This document shows, one piece after another, positions 37,538 to 46,608 of a DNA stretch of 64,000 nt; the first letter of the stretch is position 1; the number at the start of each line of letters is the position of its first letter. Under the pieces are notes generated by a model. The model had not been told where the DNA came from. It saw only the letters and a program-made list of their open reading frames with translations, and searched no databases. Source of the DNA: Caballeronia sp. M1242. GTDB taxonomy: Bacteria; Pseudomonadota; Gammaproteobacteria; Burkholderiales; Burkholderiaceae. The translations under genes were made by a program, and so were the position numbers. The stretch spans positions 124,001-188,000 of the forward strand of contig NZ_CP071129.1 in NCBI RefSeq assembly GCF_017220215.1, given 5' to 3'.

Positions 37538-37867
37538 ATGGACTCCTTCTACAAGTACCACGTGTTCTTCTGCCTGAACCAGCGCGATGCCGACGCCTCG
37601 CGTCCCAGTTGCGCGAACTGCAACGCGCAAGCCATGCAGGAGCACGCGAAAAAGCGCGTGAAGAAGCTCGGCCTCGCCGGCGAAGGCAAAGTGCGCATCA
37701 ACAAGGCCGGCTGTCTGGACCGCTGCGAACAAGGGCCGGTCGTCGTCGTGTATCCGGAAGGCACGTGGTATACGTATGTCGATGAGACCGACATCGACGA
37801 AATCGTCGATTCGCATCTCGCTAACGGCAAGATCGTCGAGCGTCTTCTGATCGATCAACCCGTCTGA
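37538..37867 (+). CDS. (2Fe-2S) ferredoxin domain protein
   Basis: 109-residue thioredoxin-like [2Fe-2S] ferredoxin. Cysteines are spread as VFFCLNQRD, SCANCNAQ and GCLDRCEQGPVVVVYPEG; the cluster ligands are probably the first Cys, one from the CANC pair and both in CLDRC. Typical of the free-standing shethna-type proteins next to hydrolases in beta-proteobacteria. The upstream open frame through the repeat array is not coding. The next gene starts 11 nt later. Confidence 0.9.
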   Translation: MDSFYKYHVFFCLNQRDADASRPSCANCNAQAMQEHAKKRVKKLGLAGEGKVRINKAGCLDRCEQGPVVVVYPEGTWYTYVDETDIDEIVDSHLANGKIVERLLIDQPV

Positions 37868-37878
37868 CGCCCGCCTTC

Positions 37879-38505
37879 ATGAACGCGCAAACAGAAAAAT
37901 TTCTGATCGACGGCCCGGCGGGCAAGATCGAAGTCGCGCTCGATCGCACGGAGTCCGCGCCGCGCGGCATTGCGCTCGTCGCGCATCCGCATCCGCTCTT
38001 CGGCGGGACGATGGACAACAAGGTCGCGCAGACGCTTGCGCGCACCTTTGTGCAGCTCGGCTATACGACGTATCGCTCCAATTTTCGCGGCGTCGGGCAG
38101 ACCGGAGGCGAGCACGACAACGGCATCGGCGAGCGCGAAGACCTGCTGGCGGTCATCGATCACATGCGCGCGCAACCCGGCCAGCGCGACGTGCCGATCG
38201 TGCTCGCGGGCTTTTCCTTCGGCACCTTCGTGCTGTCGCATGTCGCCAAGCGCATGCAGGAAAGCGGGCAGGCAATCGAGCGCATGGTGTTCGTCGGCAC
38301 GGCGGCGAGCCGCTGGGACGTGGCGCCGGTTCCCGAGAACACGCTCGTGATTCACGGCGAAGTGGACGATACCGTGTCCATCGCCTCCGTCTACGACTGG
38401 GCGCGGCCGCAGGAACTGCCGGTCGTCGTCATTCCGGGCGGCGAGCATTTCTTCCATCGCAAGCTACATATTCTCAAGCGCGTGATCGTCGACGCCTGGC
38501 GTTAG
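37879..38505 (+). CDS. Alpha/beta hydrolase (dienelactone hydrolase-like)
   Basis: 208-residue small alpha/beta hydrolase. It has ALVAHPHPLFGGTMDNKV, RSNFRGVGQTGG, nucleophile-like GFSFGTFV, acid in VIHGEVDDTV and His in GGEHFFHRKL. This group is recognised by the HPHP-x-GG motif. The substrate is unknown. It is cotranscribed with the ferredoxin gene. Confidence 0.9.
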   Translation: MNAQTEKFLIDGPAGKIEVALDRTESAPRGIALVAHPHPLFGGTMDNKVAQTLARTFVQLGYTTYRSNFRGVGQTGGEHDNGIGEREDLLAVIDHMRAQPGQRDVPIVLAGFSFGTFVLSHVAKRMQESGQAIERMVFVGTAASRWDVAPVPENTLVIHGEVDDTVSIASVYDWARPQELPVVVIPGGEHFFHRKLHILKRVIVDAWR

Positions 38506-38976
38506 GTTTCCGAAGGCTTTTGCCGCGCGCTGGTTCACGCGGTCATCGCGAATCGACATTTCGCTTAAGGCATCGCCTGAAAAAGCGCGGATTGGCGCTG
38601 GATTCACGCAGATTCGCCGTAATCGCGCTCCTGGCCGCGCGTATAATGGCGCAGAATTTTTTCGCCGCGACTCCGCGTCACAACGCGCTTTCCAACGTTG
38701 TGCCCGCACGCTGTGACCCGACGCTGCGGCGAAAAGCCCGACGCCAGAGCGCCGGCTCATTGCCGGCCTACGCGACGTTCGAAAACAAACGTTTGAGAAC
38801 CGATGGCGCGGCCGTCTGTCGAATGTGCGCTCCTTCGCTGCGGCACCCCGCGTGCCCGTTTCGCCAGCAGGCGAAGAGCGCGACCGGCATGAACGGTCTG
38901 CCTGTTCAACCCGCGCTTCGCCGCCTTTCGGATCATCCCGGGCGGAGCGCCGATGCTCTTTCTGCCGACCGATCCT
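38506..38976. other. Intergenic region upstream of the DD-carboxypeptidase gene
   Basis: 471 nt. An exact TATAAT at 38642-38647 is the best promoter candidate, without a good -35, and would give a leader of about 320 nt. The leader is GC-rich with several short inverted repeats. An open frame crossing it (38520-39197) has no family features. No gene or riboswitch was recognised. Confidence 0.45.
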
Positions 38977-40209
38977 ATGCGCTTTTTCCCTTCCGGCTTT
39001 TCTGTTTCGCCCGTCTCCGCTTTCGTTTCCACTACCGCCATTCACCGCCGCGCATTCAAGGCCGCCGTCGTGCTGCCGGCCGTCCTCGCTGCCGCGAGCG
39101 CGTTCGCGCAGGTGCCGCCGCCCGCGGTGACGGCGCATTCGTGGGTGCTCGTCGATGCCACCAGCAATCAGGTGCTCGCATCCGGCAATCCGGATGAACG
39201 CGTCGAGCCGGCGTCGCTCACAAAGCTGATGACCGCGTACCTCGTCTTCGACGCGCTGAAGTCGAAGAAGATCAACATGGACCAGACGGTCATGCCGACC
39301 GAAGCGGTGCGCCGCGTGAGGACGGACGAGTCGCGCATGTTCATCGAGGCGAACAAGCCAGTCACGGTGCATGACCTCGTGTACGGCATGATCATTCAGT
39401 CGGGCAACGACGCGGCCATTGCGCTCGCGGAACTCGTCGGCGGCAGCGAGGCCAACTTCGTCAATCTGATGAACGGCGCGGCGCAACGCATCGGCATGAA
39501 GCACACGCACTATGCCGACGTGAACGGCATGCCCGATCCGCAGCACTACACGACGGCAGGCGACCTCGCTGTACTGTCGACGCGTCTCATCCGCGACTTC
39601 CCCGAGTACTACAGCATCTTTTCGGAGAAGGAATTCACGTACAACAAGATCAAGCAGCCGAACCGCAACCGCCTGCTGTGGCTCGATCCGAGCGTCGACG
39701 GTCTCAAGACCGGTCACACGAAAGCGGCGGGCTATTGCCTGATCGCCACGGCCAAGCGTTCGCTGCCGGGCATGCCGGACGCGAGCCGGCGTCTCGTCGC
39801 CGTCATGATGGGCGAGCCGAAGGAATCGGCGCGCGTGCAGGACAGCCTCAAGATGCTGAACTACGGCTACACCGCGTATGACGCGCTGCGCCTCTACAAG
39901 GCGAATCAGGTCATCGAATCGCCGCGCGTGTACAAGGGCGCCTCCGACAACGTGCAGGCGGGCGTCGAGACGGATCAATACATCACCGTGCCGAAGGGCC
40001 TGGGCGACAAGGTCAAGCCGACGATCACGCGCAACGACTTGCTGATCGCGCCGATCAAGAAGGGCCAGCAGATCGGCACTGTGCGCATGATGGCGGACGG
40101 CAAGGACGTCGCGCAATTCCCGCTCGTCGCGTTGCAGGACGTGCCGCAAGCTGGTCTCTTCGGCCGCCTGTGGGATTCCGCGCTGCTGATGTGGCAAAAG
40201 AAGAAGTAA
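38977..40209 (+). CDS. dacC: D-alanyl-D-alanine carboxypeptidase (PBP5/6 family)
   Basis: 410-residue penicillin-binding protein that trims the terminal D-Ala of peptidoglycan stems. After a signal peptide (cleavage near ASAFAQ) come the SxxK motif SLTKLM, the SxN motif QSGNDAAIA and KTG in DGLKTGHTKAAGYC, then a C-terminal beta domain and the amphipathic membrane-attachment helix FGRLWDSALLMWQKKK. Start is uncertain: ATG 38977 or ATG 38953. The symbol is by similarity; dacA is equally possible. Confidence 0.93.
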   Translation: MRFFPSGFSVSPVSAFVSTTAIHRRAFKAAVVLPAVLAAASAFAQVPPPAVTAHSWVLVDATSNQVLASGNPDERVEPASLTKLMTAYLVFDALKSKKINMDQTVMPTEAVRRVRTDESRMFIEANKPVTVHDLVYGMIIQSGNDAAIALAELVGGSEANFVNLMNGAAQRIGMKHTHYADVNGMPDPQHYTTAGDLAVLSTRLIRDFPEYYSIFSEKEFTYNKIKQPNRNRLLWLDPSVDGLKTGHTKAAGYCLIATAKRSLPGMPDASRRLVAVMMGEPKESARVQDSLKMLNYGYTAYDALRLYKANQVIESPRVYKGASDNVQAGVETDQYITVPKGLGDKVKPTITRNDLLIAPIKKGQQIGTVRMMADGKDVAQFPLVALQDVPQAGLFGRLWDSALLMWQKKK

Positions 40210-40240
40210 TCGCGTCTTCTGTTCCAACGGAGCGGTTCGA

Positions 40241-41158
40241 ATGAGCCAAAACCAAGCCGACGACTTCAACCCGACGGTCTATCTGAACGGCGAGTGGGGA
40301 CCGCTTTCCGAGGCGCGCATTCCGGTGCTGGATCGCGGCTTCATCTTCGGCGACGGCATCTATGAAGTCGTGCCGCTCTACGCGCAAGACGGCGGCGCGC
40401 GCCTGCCGTTTCGGCTCACGGAGCATCTCGCGCGGCTGAACCGCAGCCTCGGCAAGATCCGCATCGAGAATCCGTTCGACGACGTCGGCTGGCGCGCGCT
40501 CATCGCCCGCGCGATCGACGCGAACGCCGGTCCGGGCGACGCCCTCGTCTACATTCAGGTGACGCGCGGCGTCGCGAAAAAGCGCGGGCACGCGTTCCCG
40601 GCCGGCATCACGCCGACTGTTTTCGTGATGTTGAGCCCGCTCGTGCTGCCGAGCGCCGCGAGCCGCGCGCAAGGCGCGGTCGCCGTGACGGCCGAGGACA
40701 AGCGCTGGCTGCATTGCGACATCAAATCGGTCTCGCTGCTCGGCAACGTGCTGATGGCGCAGCACGCGGCGGAAAACGACGCGCTCGAAACCATCCAATT
40801 GCGCGACGGCTTGCTCACCGAAGGATCGTCCTCAAATGTGTGGGTAGTGAAGGACGGCGCGCTGCTGGGCGTGCCGCGCGGCCCGCGCATTCTCGAAGGC
40901 ATCCGTTACGGACTCGTCGAAGAACTCGCGGCCGAGGCAGGCGTTCGGTTCGAGGAACGCGACATCACCGAGGCCGAACTGCGCGCCGCCGACGAAATCA
41001 TGATCAGTTCGGCGACGAAAGAAGTCATGCCGATCACCACGCTCGACGGCCAGGCCGTCGGCAACGGGCGTCCCGGCCCGGTCTATGCTGCGCTGTATGA
41101 CGCCTACCAGCGGGCCAAGTCGCGCGAGTTCGCGCAGCAGGCGAGCCGCGCCGGTTAA
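40241..41158 (+). CDS. Class IV aminotransferase (D-amino acid aminotransferase-like)
   Basis: 305-residue PLP enzyme. DRGFIFGDGIYEVVPLY near the N-terminus, the PLP Lys in CDIKSVSLLGNVLM and phosphate-binding SSSNVWVV plus ISSATKEVMPITTLDG identify fold type IV. The sequence fits D-alanine transaminase, which could supply D-Ala/D-Glu and would suit the adjacent DD-carboxypeptidase. Branched-chain transaminase or aminodeoxychorismate lyase activity cannot be excluded. It starts 31 nt after the carboxypeptidase stop. Confidence 0.92.
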   Translation: MSQNQADDFNPTVYLNGEWGPLSEARIPVLDRGFIFGDGIYEVVPLYAQDGGARLPFRLTEHLARLNRSLGKIRIENPFDDVGWRALIARAIDANAGPGDALVYIQVTRGVAKKRGHAFPAGITPTVFVMLSPLVLPSAASRAQGAVAVTAEDKRWLHCDIKSVSLLGNVLMAQHAAENDALETIQLRDGLLTEGSSSNVWVVKDGALLGVPRGPRILEGIRYGLVEELAAEAGVRFEERDITEAELRAADEIMISSATKEVMPITTLDGQAVGNGRPGPVYAALYDAYQRAKSREFAQQASRAG

Positions 41159-41168
41159 GGAGAAACCC

Positions 41169-41483
41169 ATGTCCGATTCATTCGATTCCAAGCCGCAGTC
41201 GGCCGATCCGACGCAGGCCAGCAGCACCGACGAGCTGTTCAATTTCCCCTGCGATTTCCCGATCAAGGTGATGGGCAAGTCGCATCCCGAATTTCAGGAC
41301 ACCATCGTCACCGTGATCCGCGAGTTCGACAATGAGTTCGACGTGACGCGCGTCGAAACGCGGCCGTCGTCCGGCGGCAACTACACCGGCCTGACGTGCA
41401 CGGTGCGCGCGCAGAACCGCGCGCATCTGGACGACATCTATCGCGCACTCACCGGCCACCCGATGGTCAAGGTAGTGCTCTGA
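41169..41483 (+). CDS. ybeD: DUF493 family protein YbeD
   Basis: 104-residue YbeD-like protein: an N-terminal acidic tail, then the ferredoxin-like domain FPCDFPIKVMGKSHPEFQD, VTRVETRPSSGGNYTGLTCT and DDIYRALTGHPMVKVVL. E. coli ybeD lies beside lipB. ATG 41169 follows AAGGAGAAACCC. Its last 17 nt overlap the 3' end of the convergent LysR gene. Confidence 0.93.
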   Translation: MSDSFDSKPQSADPTQASSTDELFNFPCDFPIKVMGKSHPEFQDTIVTVIREFDNEFDVTRVETRPSSGGNYTGLTCTVRAQNRAHLDDIYRALTGHPMVKVVL

Positions 41484-42426
41484 GATTGCCTGCGGCTGCG
41501 GGCGCATCGCACACGGCAGGCGTGCGCTCGTAAAGCTGCCTGAACTTCTCCGCTTCGGAGAAGATCCACTCCCGAAACGCCTGCACGCGCTTGGTCGCCA
41601 GCAACTCCGGCGGACACACGAAGTAATAGGTCCACGGACTCGGACCATCCACGTTGAAAAGCCTCACGAGCCGCCCGTCGATGATTTCCTGCATCGCGAG
41701 CGAGCGCCGCACGAGCGCGATCCCCTGGCCGTCGATGGCCGCTTGCAGCAAATTCGATGAATCCTCGAACAAGACGCCGCGTTTCGGCTCCGGCATGTCC
41801 GGTAGGCCCGCTGCGTCGAACCACGGACGCCATAGCTCGTCGCCGGAGCGCAGAAGCGGCATGTTCGCGAGGTCGGCGGGCACGCGCGGCAACGCGCCGC
41901 CGTTGAAGCGCGGCGAGCACGCCGGGAAGAACACTTCGTCCAGCAACGGCTCCGCGTGCACGCCCGAATATTTGCCATAGCCGAAGCGGATCGCCACGTC
42001 CACGTCGTCGCGGCTGAAGTCGGTGAGCGCGTTCGTCGACAGCAGTTCGAGATCGAATTCTGGATGCTTTTCGATAAAACCGCCCACGCGCGACGTGAGC
42101 CAGCGCGCCGAAAACGACGACAGCATGGACACGACGAGCCGCCGGTCCCGGTCGCCCGAACGCATGCGCCGCGTCGATTCCGCGAGCGCGACGAGCGCCG
42201 CGCGCACGTCGGCTGCGTACTGGCGGCCGCGATCGGTGAGGCGCACGCGCTTGCCGTCGCGGGCGAAAAGCGCCACGCCGAGTTCGGCCTCCAGCGCGCG
42301 TATCTGATGACTGACCGCGCCGTGCGTGACGAAGAGCTCGTCGGCGGCGCGCGAAAAGCTCTCGTGACGCGCGGCGGCTTCGAAGGCCCGCAGCGCGTTC
42401 AGCGCGGGAAGCTGGCGCAGGTCCAT
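41467..42426 (-). CDS. LysR family transcriptional regulator (GcvA-like)
   Basis: 319-residue LysR regulator. The helix-turn-helix is LNALRAFEAAARHESFSRAA-DELFVTHGAVSHQIRALE; the effector domain includes VDVAIRFGYGKYSGV, typical of GcvA-type members. ATG 42426 gives MDLRQLPALNALRAF; an alternative TTG 42453 adds nine residues, and neither has a clear ribosome binding site. It is divergent from the DUF2917 gene and separates ybeD from lipB. Its target is unknown, most likely the divergent neighbour or itself. Confidence 0.92.
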   Translation of the reverse strand: MDLRQLPALNALRAFEAAARHESFSRAADELFVTHGAVSHQIRALEAELGVALFARDGKRVRLTDRGRQYAADVRAALVALAESTRRMRSGDRDRRLVVSMLSSFSARWLTSRVGGFIEKHPEFDLELLSTNALTDFSRDDVDVAIRFGYGKYSGVHAEPLLDEVFFPACSPRFNGGALPRVPADLANMPLLRSGDELWRPWFDAAGLPDMPEPKRGVLFEDSSNLLQAAIDGQGIALVRRSLAMQEIIDGRLVRLFNVDGPSPWTYYFVCPPELLATKRVQAFREWIFSEAEKFRQLYERTPAVCDAPAAAGNLRALP

Positions 42427-42549
42427 GTGGATGTTGGCGGATGCGTTTGTCAATACGGCTCACATAGCGGTGAAAATTGATCGTTTTGTCTGATGCCTTG
42501 CTACGCCTACGATTGTAGTCATCGAAACGTTCCGTTGGCGGAGTCGATC

Positions 42550-42876
42550 ATGCGAGAAATATCAACAAGCGTCACGTTCGAAATCAATCCCGGCGAAACC
42601 GTGCCCATGCGCATTGCGCGCGGCACGCGGCTCACCGTGCACGGCAGCCCGGTCTGGGCGACACGCAGCAATGACATCGAAGACTACTGGCTCGCGCCCG
42701 GCGACCGGCTGAACCTGCGCGAGCGCGAGCGCCTATGGCTTTCGGCGGAAGGTGACAAGCCCGCGCGCGTCGTGTTCACCATCCTGCCGCGTCGCGACGA
42801 ACGCGCGATTCGTTGGCTGTCCACGCGCATCGAGCGGCTCGCGCTGCGTTTTCGCGCTGGCTGGCGCACCGTCTGA
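42550..42876 (+). CDS. DUF2917 domain protein
   Basis: 108-residue protein that I recognise as DUF2917: a cupin-like beta domain (TFEINPGETVPMRIARGTRL, WATRSNDIEDYWLAPGDRL) and a basic C-terminal tail (RRDERAIRWLSTRIERLALR). Function unknown. ATG 42550 is chosen; the open frame from 42493 adds a Cys-rich stretch outside the family. It is divergent from the LysR gene. Confidence 0.82.
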   Translation: MREISTSVTFEINPGETVPMRIARGTRLTVHGSPVWATRSNDIEDYWLAPGDRLNLRERERLWLSAEGDKPARVVFTILPRRDERAIRWLSTRIERLALRFRAGWRTV

Positions 42877-42946
42877 GCGTGGGCATCGGCTATCTTCGTC
42901 TTCACGGCCGGCGGGCATGAAGCGATTTCGGTAAACTACCGGGATC

Positions 42947-43750
42947 ATGTCCACCACGCCGCTTGCATTTTCTACCGAGCTTATCTCCGAGCCTGCCACC
43001 GACTTGCCCGGCGACGTCATTCTGCGCTGGCGCGGCCTCGAACCGTACGGCGAGAGTTTCGACGCCATGCGCGCGTTCACCGACGCCCGCACGCCCGACA
43101 CGCCGGACGAAATCTGGCTCGTCGAGCATCCGCAGGTCTTCACGCTCGGTCTCGCGGGCGATCCCGCGCATCTGCTCTTAGCCGACAGCGGCATTCCGCT
43201 CGTCAAGGTGGACCGCGGCGGGCAAATTACCTATCACGGGCCGGGGCAGATCGTCGCGTATCTGCTTATCGACTTGCGCCGTCGCAAGCTCATGGTGCGC
43301 GAGATGGTGCGGCGTATCGAAGAGGCCGTGATCGAAACGCTTGCAACGTATAATCTGGCGACCGACCGCAAGGCGGGCGCGCCGGGTATCTACGTCGCCG
43401 CGCCGACGCCGCTTCAGGCGCAACGCGGTGCGAACGTTCGTTTGCACGAACTGCATGAGGGCGCGAAGATCGCCGCGCTCGGGCTCAAGATCCGCAACGG
43501 CTGCAGCTATCACGGCGTCAGCCTGAACGTGAAGATGGACCTTCGGCCGTTCCTCGCGATCAACCCGTGCGGCTACGCGGGACTCGAAACGGTCGACATG
43601 GCGACGCTCGGCGTCGTGGCCGGCTGGCGCGATGTCGCACTCACGCTCGCCGAAAGACTGGCGCATCAGATCGACGGCACGCCGAGCGCCGCCGCTCAAC
43701 CGCAAGACGGCGCGAGCCGTCCCGCTGCATCTACCGGATCAACCGAATGA
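42947..43750 (+). CDS. lipB: Octanoyl-[acyl-carrier-protein]:protein N-octanoyltransferase
   Basis: 267-residue LipB, which moves octanoate from ACP to lipoyl domains. Motifs: [36 protein letters not shown], the substrate-positioning Lys in [18 protein letters not shown] and the catalytic Cys in [15 protein letters not shown] Ser/Ala-rich tail of about 25 residues is added at the end. The stop overlaps the lipA ATG. Confidence 0.96.
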   Translation: MSTTPLAFSTELISEPATDLPGDVILRWRGLEPYGESFDAMRAFTDARTPDTPDEIWLVEHPQVFTLGLAGDPAHLLLADSGIPLVKVDRGGQITYHGPGQIVAYLLIDLRRRKLMVREMVRRIEEAVIETLATYNLATDRKAGAPGIYVAAPTPLQAQRGANVRLHELHEGAKIAALGLKIRNGCSYHGVSLNVKMDLRPFLAINPCGYAGLETVDMATLGVVAGWRDVALTLAERLAHQIDGTPSAAAQPQDGASRPAASTGSTE

Positions 43751-44751
43751 CTGACGCAACCGCAAACCTGGCAGGCGACACCGCTCCCGCTTCCCCGACG
43801 ATCCCCGCGCCCTACGACGCCACCGCGAAGCAAAAGGCGCAGGCGAAGACATCGCGCATTCCGATCAAGGTGGTGCCGATCGAGAAGCTGAAGAAGCCGG
43901 AGTGGATTCGCGTGCGCACGGCGACCGGCAATTCGCGTTTCAACGAGATCAAGCAGATTCTGCGCGAGCACAACCTGCACACCGTCTGCGAGGAAGCGAG
44001 CTGCCCGAATATCGGCGAATGCTTTGGCAAGGGCACGGCCACGTTCATGATCATGGGCGACAAGTGCACGCGCCGCTGCCCGTTCTGCGATGTCGGCCAC
44101 GGCCGTCCCGATCCGCTCGATCCCGAGGAGCCGCTGAACCTCGCGCGCACCATCGGCGCGTTGAAGCTGAAGTATGTGGTCATCACGAGCGTGGACCGCG
44201 ACGATCTGCGCGACGGCGGCGCGGCGCATTTCGTCGAGTGCATCCGGCAGGTGCGCGAGCATTCGCCGGAAACGCGCATCGAAATTCTGACGCCGGATTT
44301 TCGCGGGCGACTGGATCGCGCGATCAACATTCTGACCGCCGCGCCGCCCGACGTGATGAACCACAATCTCGAAACGGTGCCGCGTCTCTATAAGGAAGCG
44401 CGTCCGGGTTCGGATTATCACCATTCGCTGAAGCTGCTGAAGGACTTCAAGGCGCTGCATCCGGAAGTGGCGACGAAGTCGGGCCTGATGGTCGGCCTGG
44501 GCGAAACGGAAGACGAGATTCTTCAGGTGATGCGCGATCTGCGCGCGCACGACGTCGATATGCTGACCATCGGCCAGTATCTGCAGCCGTCGGAGCACCA
44601 TCTGCCGGTGCGCGCGTACGTGCATCCCGATACGTTCAAGATGTACGAGGAAGAAGCGTACAAGATGGGCTTCACGCACGCGGCGGTCGGCGCGATGGTG
44701 CGGTCGAGTTATCACGCGGATTTGCAGGCGCATGGGGCGGGGGTGGTTTAA
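43747..44751 (+). CDS. lipA: Lipoyl synthase
   Basis: 334-residue radical SAM enzyme that inserts two sulfurs into octanoyl groups. The auxiliary cluster motif is [12 protein letters not shown] and the radical SAM motif is CTRRCPFC; the SAM-binding [12 protein letters not shown] and the C-terminal RSSYHADLQ follow. ATG 43747 overlaps the lipB stop (ATGA), so both lipoylation enzymes are coupled. A strong terminator follows. Confidence 0.97.
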   Translation: MTDATANLAGDTAPASPTIPAPYDATAKQKAQAKTSRIPIKVVPIEKLKKPEWIRVRTATGNSRFNEIKQILREHNLHTVCEEASCPNIGECFGKGTATFMIMGDKCTRRCPFCDVGHGRPDPLDPEEPLNLARTIGALKLKYVVITSVDRDDLRDGGAAHFVECIRQVREHSPETRIEILTPDFRGRLDRAINILTAAPPDVMNHNLETVPRLYKEARPGSDYHHSLKLLKDFKALHPEVATKSGLMVGLGETEDEILQVMRDLRAHDVDMLTIGQYLQPSEHHLPVRAYVHPDTFKMYEEEAYKMGFTHAAVGAMVRSSYHADLQAHGAGVV

Positions 44752-44774
44752 CTGCGCTGCGGTTTGCTGCTGGC

Positions 44775-44804
44775 AAAAAACCCACGGTGACGTGGGTTTT
44801 TTTT
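44775..44804 (+). terminator. Rho-independent terminator after lipA
   Basis: AAAAAACCCACG (44775-44786), loop GTGA, CGTGGGTTTTTT (44791-44802), continuing TT. Strong on both strands; ends the lipB-lipA transcript. Confidence 0.92.
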
Positions 44805-44867
44805 CGCGCTTACGAATCGGCAAGGAAGCGGGGCGGCGTCCAGATCATCGGACAGCCGCGCAGCGCT

Positions 44868-44883
44868 TTTCCGGAAACCCGGA
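44868..44883 (+). promoter_or_regulatory. Candidate DctD upstream activator site
   Basis: Overlapping inverted repeats TTTCCGGAAA (44868-44877) and TCCGG-aaac-CCGGA (44870-44883) lie about 65-80 nt upstream of the sigma-54 site, a usual distance for an enhancer. No match to a published DctD consensus was demonstrated. Confidence 0.35.
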
Positions 44884-44946
44884 GCCGCGATAGATTGCGT
44901 CCGGCGCGGCGCCTTTGGTGTCAACGGCTTAGCGCGATTCGCACAC

Positions 44947-44962
44947 TGGCATCCCCCTTGCA
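44947..44962 (+). promoter_or_regulatory. Sigma-54 promoter of dctA
   Basis: TGGCATCCCCCTTGCA has the invariant GG and GC with the correct 10-nt spacing (consensus TGGCAC-N5-TTGCW; one mismatch at the last C of the -24 element). It gives a transcript start near 44974 and a dctA leader of about 210 nt. It fits activation by the DctD-type regulator encoded downstream. Confidence 0.78.
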
Positions 44963-45015
44963 TAAAAAGACCCAAGGCCCGCGAAGCCGCCCATAAAACC
45001 CAAGGAGACAAGCCG

Positions 45016-45045
45016 ATGCCCCCTTTCGCACCCAACCGACCCTGA
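45016..45045 (+). CDS. Nine-codon mini-ORF in the dctA leader
   Basis: ATG 45016 is preceded by AAGGAG at good spacing and encodes MPPFAPNRP before TGA. Four of nine residues are Pro. It lies downstream of the sigma-54 start and 140 nt before dctA, where it would be translated as a leader peptide. Whether it is functional is inference; chance or an ancestral start are alternatives. Confidence 0.4.
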   Translation: MPPFAPNRP

Positions 45046-45184
45046 TCCGTCGACGTAGCGGCTCTCGCTAACGCGACGCGATCCGGCACGCGCGGTTTCC
45101 CGCCACGCGTCGCCGCTTTGCCCGCACTTCGCGGCTCGCCGCTGGCGCTTTCATTGCCAACTGCTGATATTGCCTGGAACCATC

Positions 45185-46471
45185 GTGAAGAAACCTTTCT
45201 ACAAAGTCCTGTACGTGCAGGTGCTCGTGGCCATTGCCATCGGTATCGCGCTCGGGCATTTCTATCCCTCGCTCGCCACCGACATGAAGCCGCTCGGCGA
45301 CGGCTTCATCAAGCTCATCAAGATGGTCATCGGGCCGATCATTTTCTGCACCGTCGTGACCGGCATCGCCGGCATGGAGGACATGAAGAAGGTCGGGCGC
45401 GTCGGCGGCAAGGCGCTCTTGTACTTCGAAGTCGTATCGACGTTCGCGCTGATTCTCGGCCTCGTCGCCACGCACCTGCTGCGGCCGGGCGTCGGCTTCA
45501 ACGTCGATCCGGCGACGCTCGATCACAAGGCCATCGACACGTACGCCGCGAAGGCCGCGCACGGTCAGAGCGCGGTCGATTTCTTCCTGCACATCATCCC
45601 GGACACGCTGTCGTCCGCGTTCGCGCAGGGCGAAATCCTTCAGATTCTCTTGATCGCGCTGTTGTTCGGCGCGGTGCTGGCGCATCTCGGCGAGCGCGGC
45701 AGGCCGGTGACGAGCTTCATCGAAAGCCTGTCGAGCGTGCTTTTCGGCATGGTCGGCATCATCACGAAGCTCGCGCCCATTGGCGCGTTCGGCGCGATGG
45801 CCTTCACTATCGGCAAATACGGCATCGGCTCGCTCTTGCCCATGCTCAAGCTGATCGGCACGTTCTATCTGACCTCCGTCGTGTTCGTCGTCGTGGTGCT
45901 CGGCATCATCGCGCGCATGGTCGGCTTCTCGGTGCTGCGCTTCGTCGCGTACATCAAGGAAGAACTGCTGATCGTCCTCGGCACGAGTTCGTCCGAAGCC
46001 GCGCTGCCGCAACTGATGCTCAAGCTCGAAAAGCTCGGCTGCTCGCGCTCGGTCGTGGGTCTCGTCGTGCCGACCGGCTATTCGTTTAATCTGGACGGCA
46101 CCAACATTTATATGACGATGGCGGTGCTCTTCATCGCGCAGGCGACCAACACCGACCTGTCGTGGGGCCAGCAGTTGACGCTGCTCGCGGTGACGATGCT
46201 GACATCGAAGGGCGCGAGCGGCGTGACCGGCGCGGGCTTCATCACGCTGGCCGCGACGCTGGCGGTGGTGCCGACCATTCCGCTCTCGGGCATGGTGCTG
46301 ATTCTCGGCGTGGACCGCTTCATGAGCGAATGCCGCGCGCTGACGAACATCGTCGGTAATGGCGTGGCGACGGTGGTCGTCTCGGCGTGGGAGCGCGAGC
46401 TCGATCGCGCCAAGCTGCGCGCGGCCTTGCATCGCAATGTGGACGTGACCGAAGAGGCCGAAACGGTCTGA
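45185..46471 (+). CDS. dctA: C4-dicarboxylate transporter DctA
   Basis: 428-residue dicarboxylate:cation symporter of the glutamate/aspartate transporter family, importing succinate, fumarate and malate. It shows [19 protein letters not shown], the re-entrant loop [17 protein letters not shown], the [13 protein letters not shown] motif and [16 protein letters not shown] 45185 gives the usual N-terminus [15 protein letters not shown] 45170 is possible. A sigma-54 promoter and the dctB/dctD genes flank it. Confidence 0.95.
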   Translation: MKKPFYKVLYVQVLVAIAIGIALGHFYPSLATDMKPLGDGFIKLIKMVIGPIIFCTVVTGIAGMEDMKKVGRVGGKALLYFEVVSTFALILGLVATHLLRPGVGFNVDPATLDHKAIDTYAAKAAHGQSAVDFFLHIIPDTLSSAFAQGEILQILLIALLFGAVLAHLGERGRPVTSFIESLSSVLFGMVGIITKLAPIGAFGAMAFTIGKYGIGSLLPMLKLIGTFYLTSVVFVVVVLGIIARMVGFSVLRFVAYIKEELLIVLGTSSSEAALPQLMLKLEKLGCSRSVVGLVVPTGYSFNLDGTNIYMTMAVLFIAQATNTDLSWGQQLTLLAVTMLTSKGASGVTGAGFITLAATLAVVPTIPLSGMVLILGVDRFMSECRALTNIVGNGVATVVVSAWERELDRAKLRAALHRNVDVTEEAETV

Positions 46472-46608
46472 AGCGACTCGGGACGGACGCGAACATGCGA
46501 GCGGCGAAGCCTCCGACTGCGGACGCTTCGCCGCGCGCGTTTCGGCAGGCTTATCCCGAAAACGCCTATGCCACAATAAGGGATTCTCAATCGCGGGAAT
46601 CTCATCAC

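Noticed and set aside
37312..37867. Open frames running through the hairpin array on both strands, with repeated VGGSWRFSA-like residues
   Set aside because: Unit length is 49-51 bp, so the frame changes from copy to copy; the residues are a by-product of the repeat and the + strand frame only reaches a real gene at ATG 37538.
38520..39197. 225-codon frame upstream of and overlapping the DD-carboxypeptidase gene
   Set aside because: Overlaps the real gene in another frame and lacks any motif.
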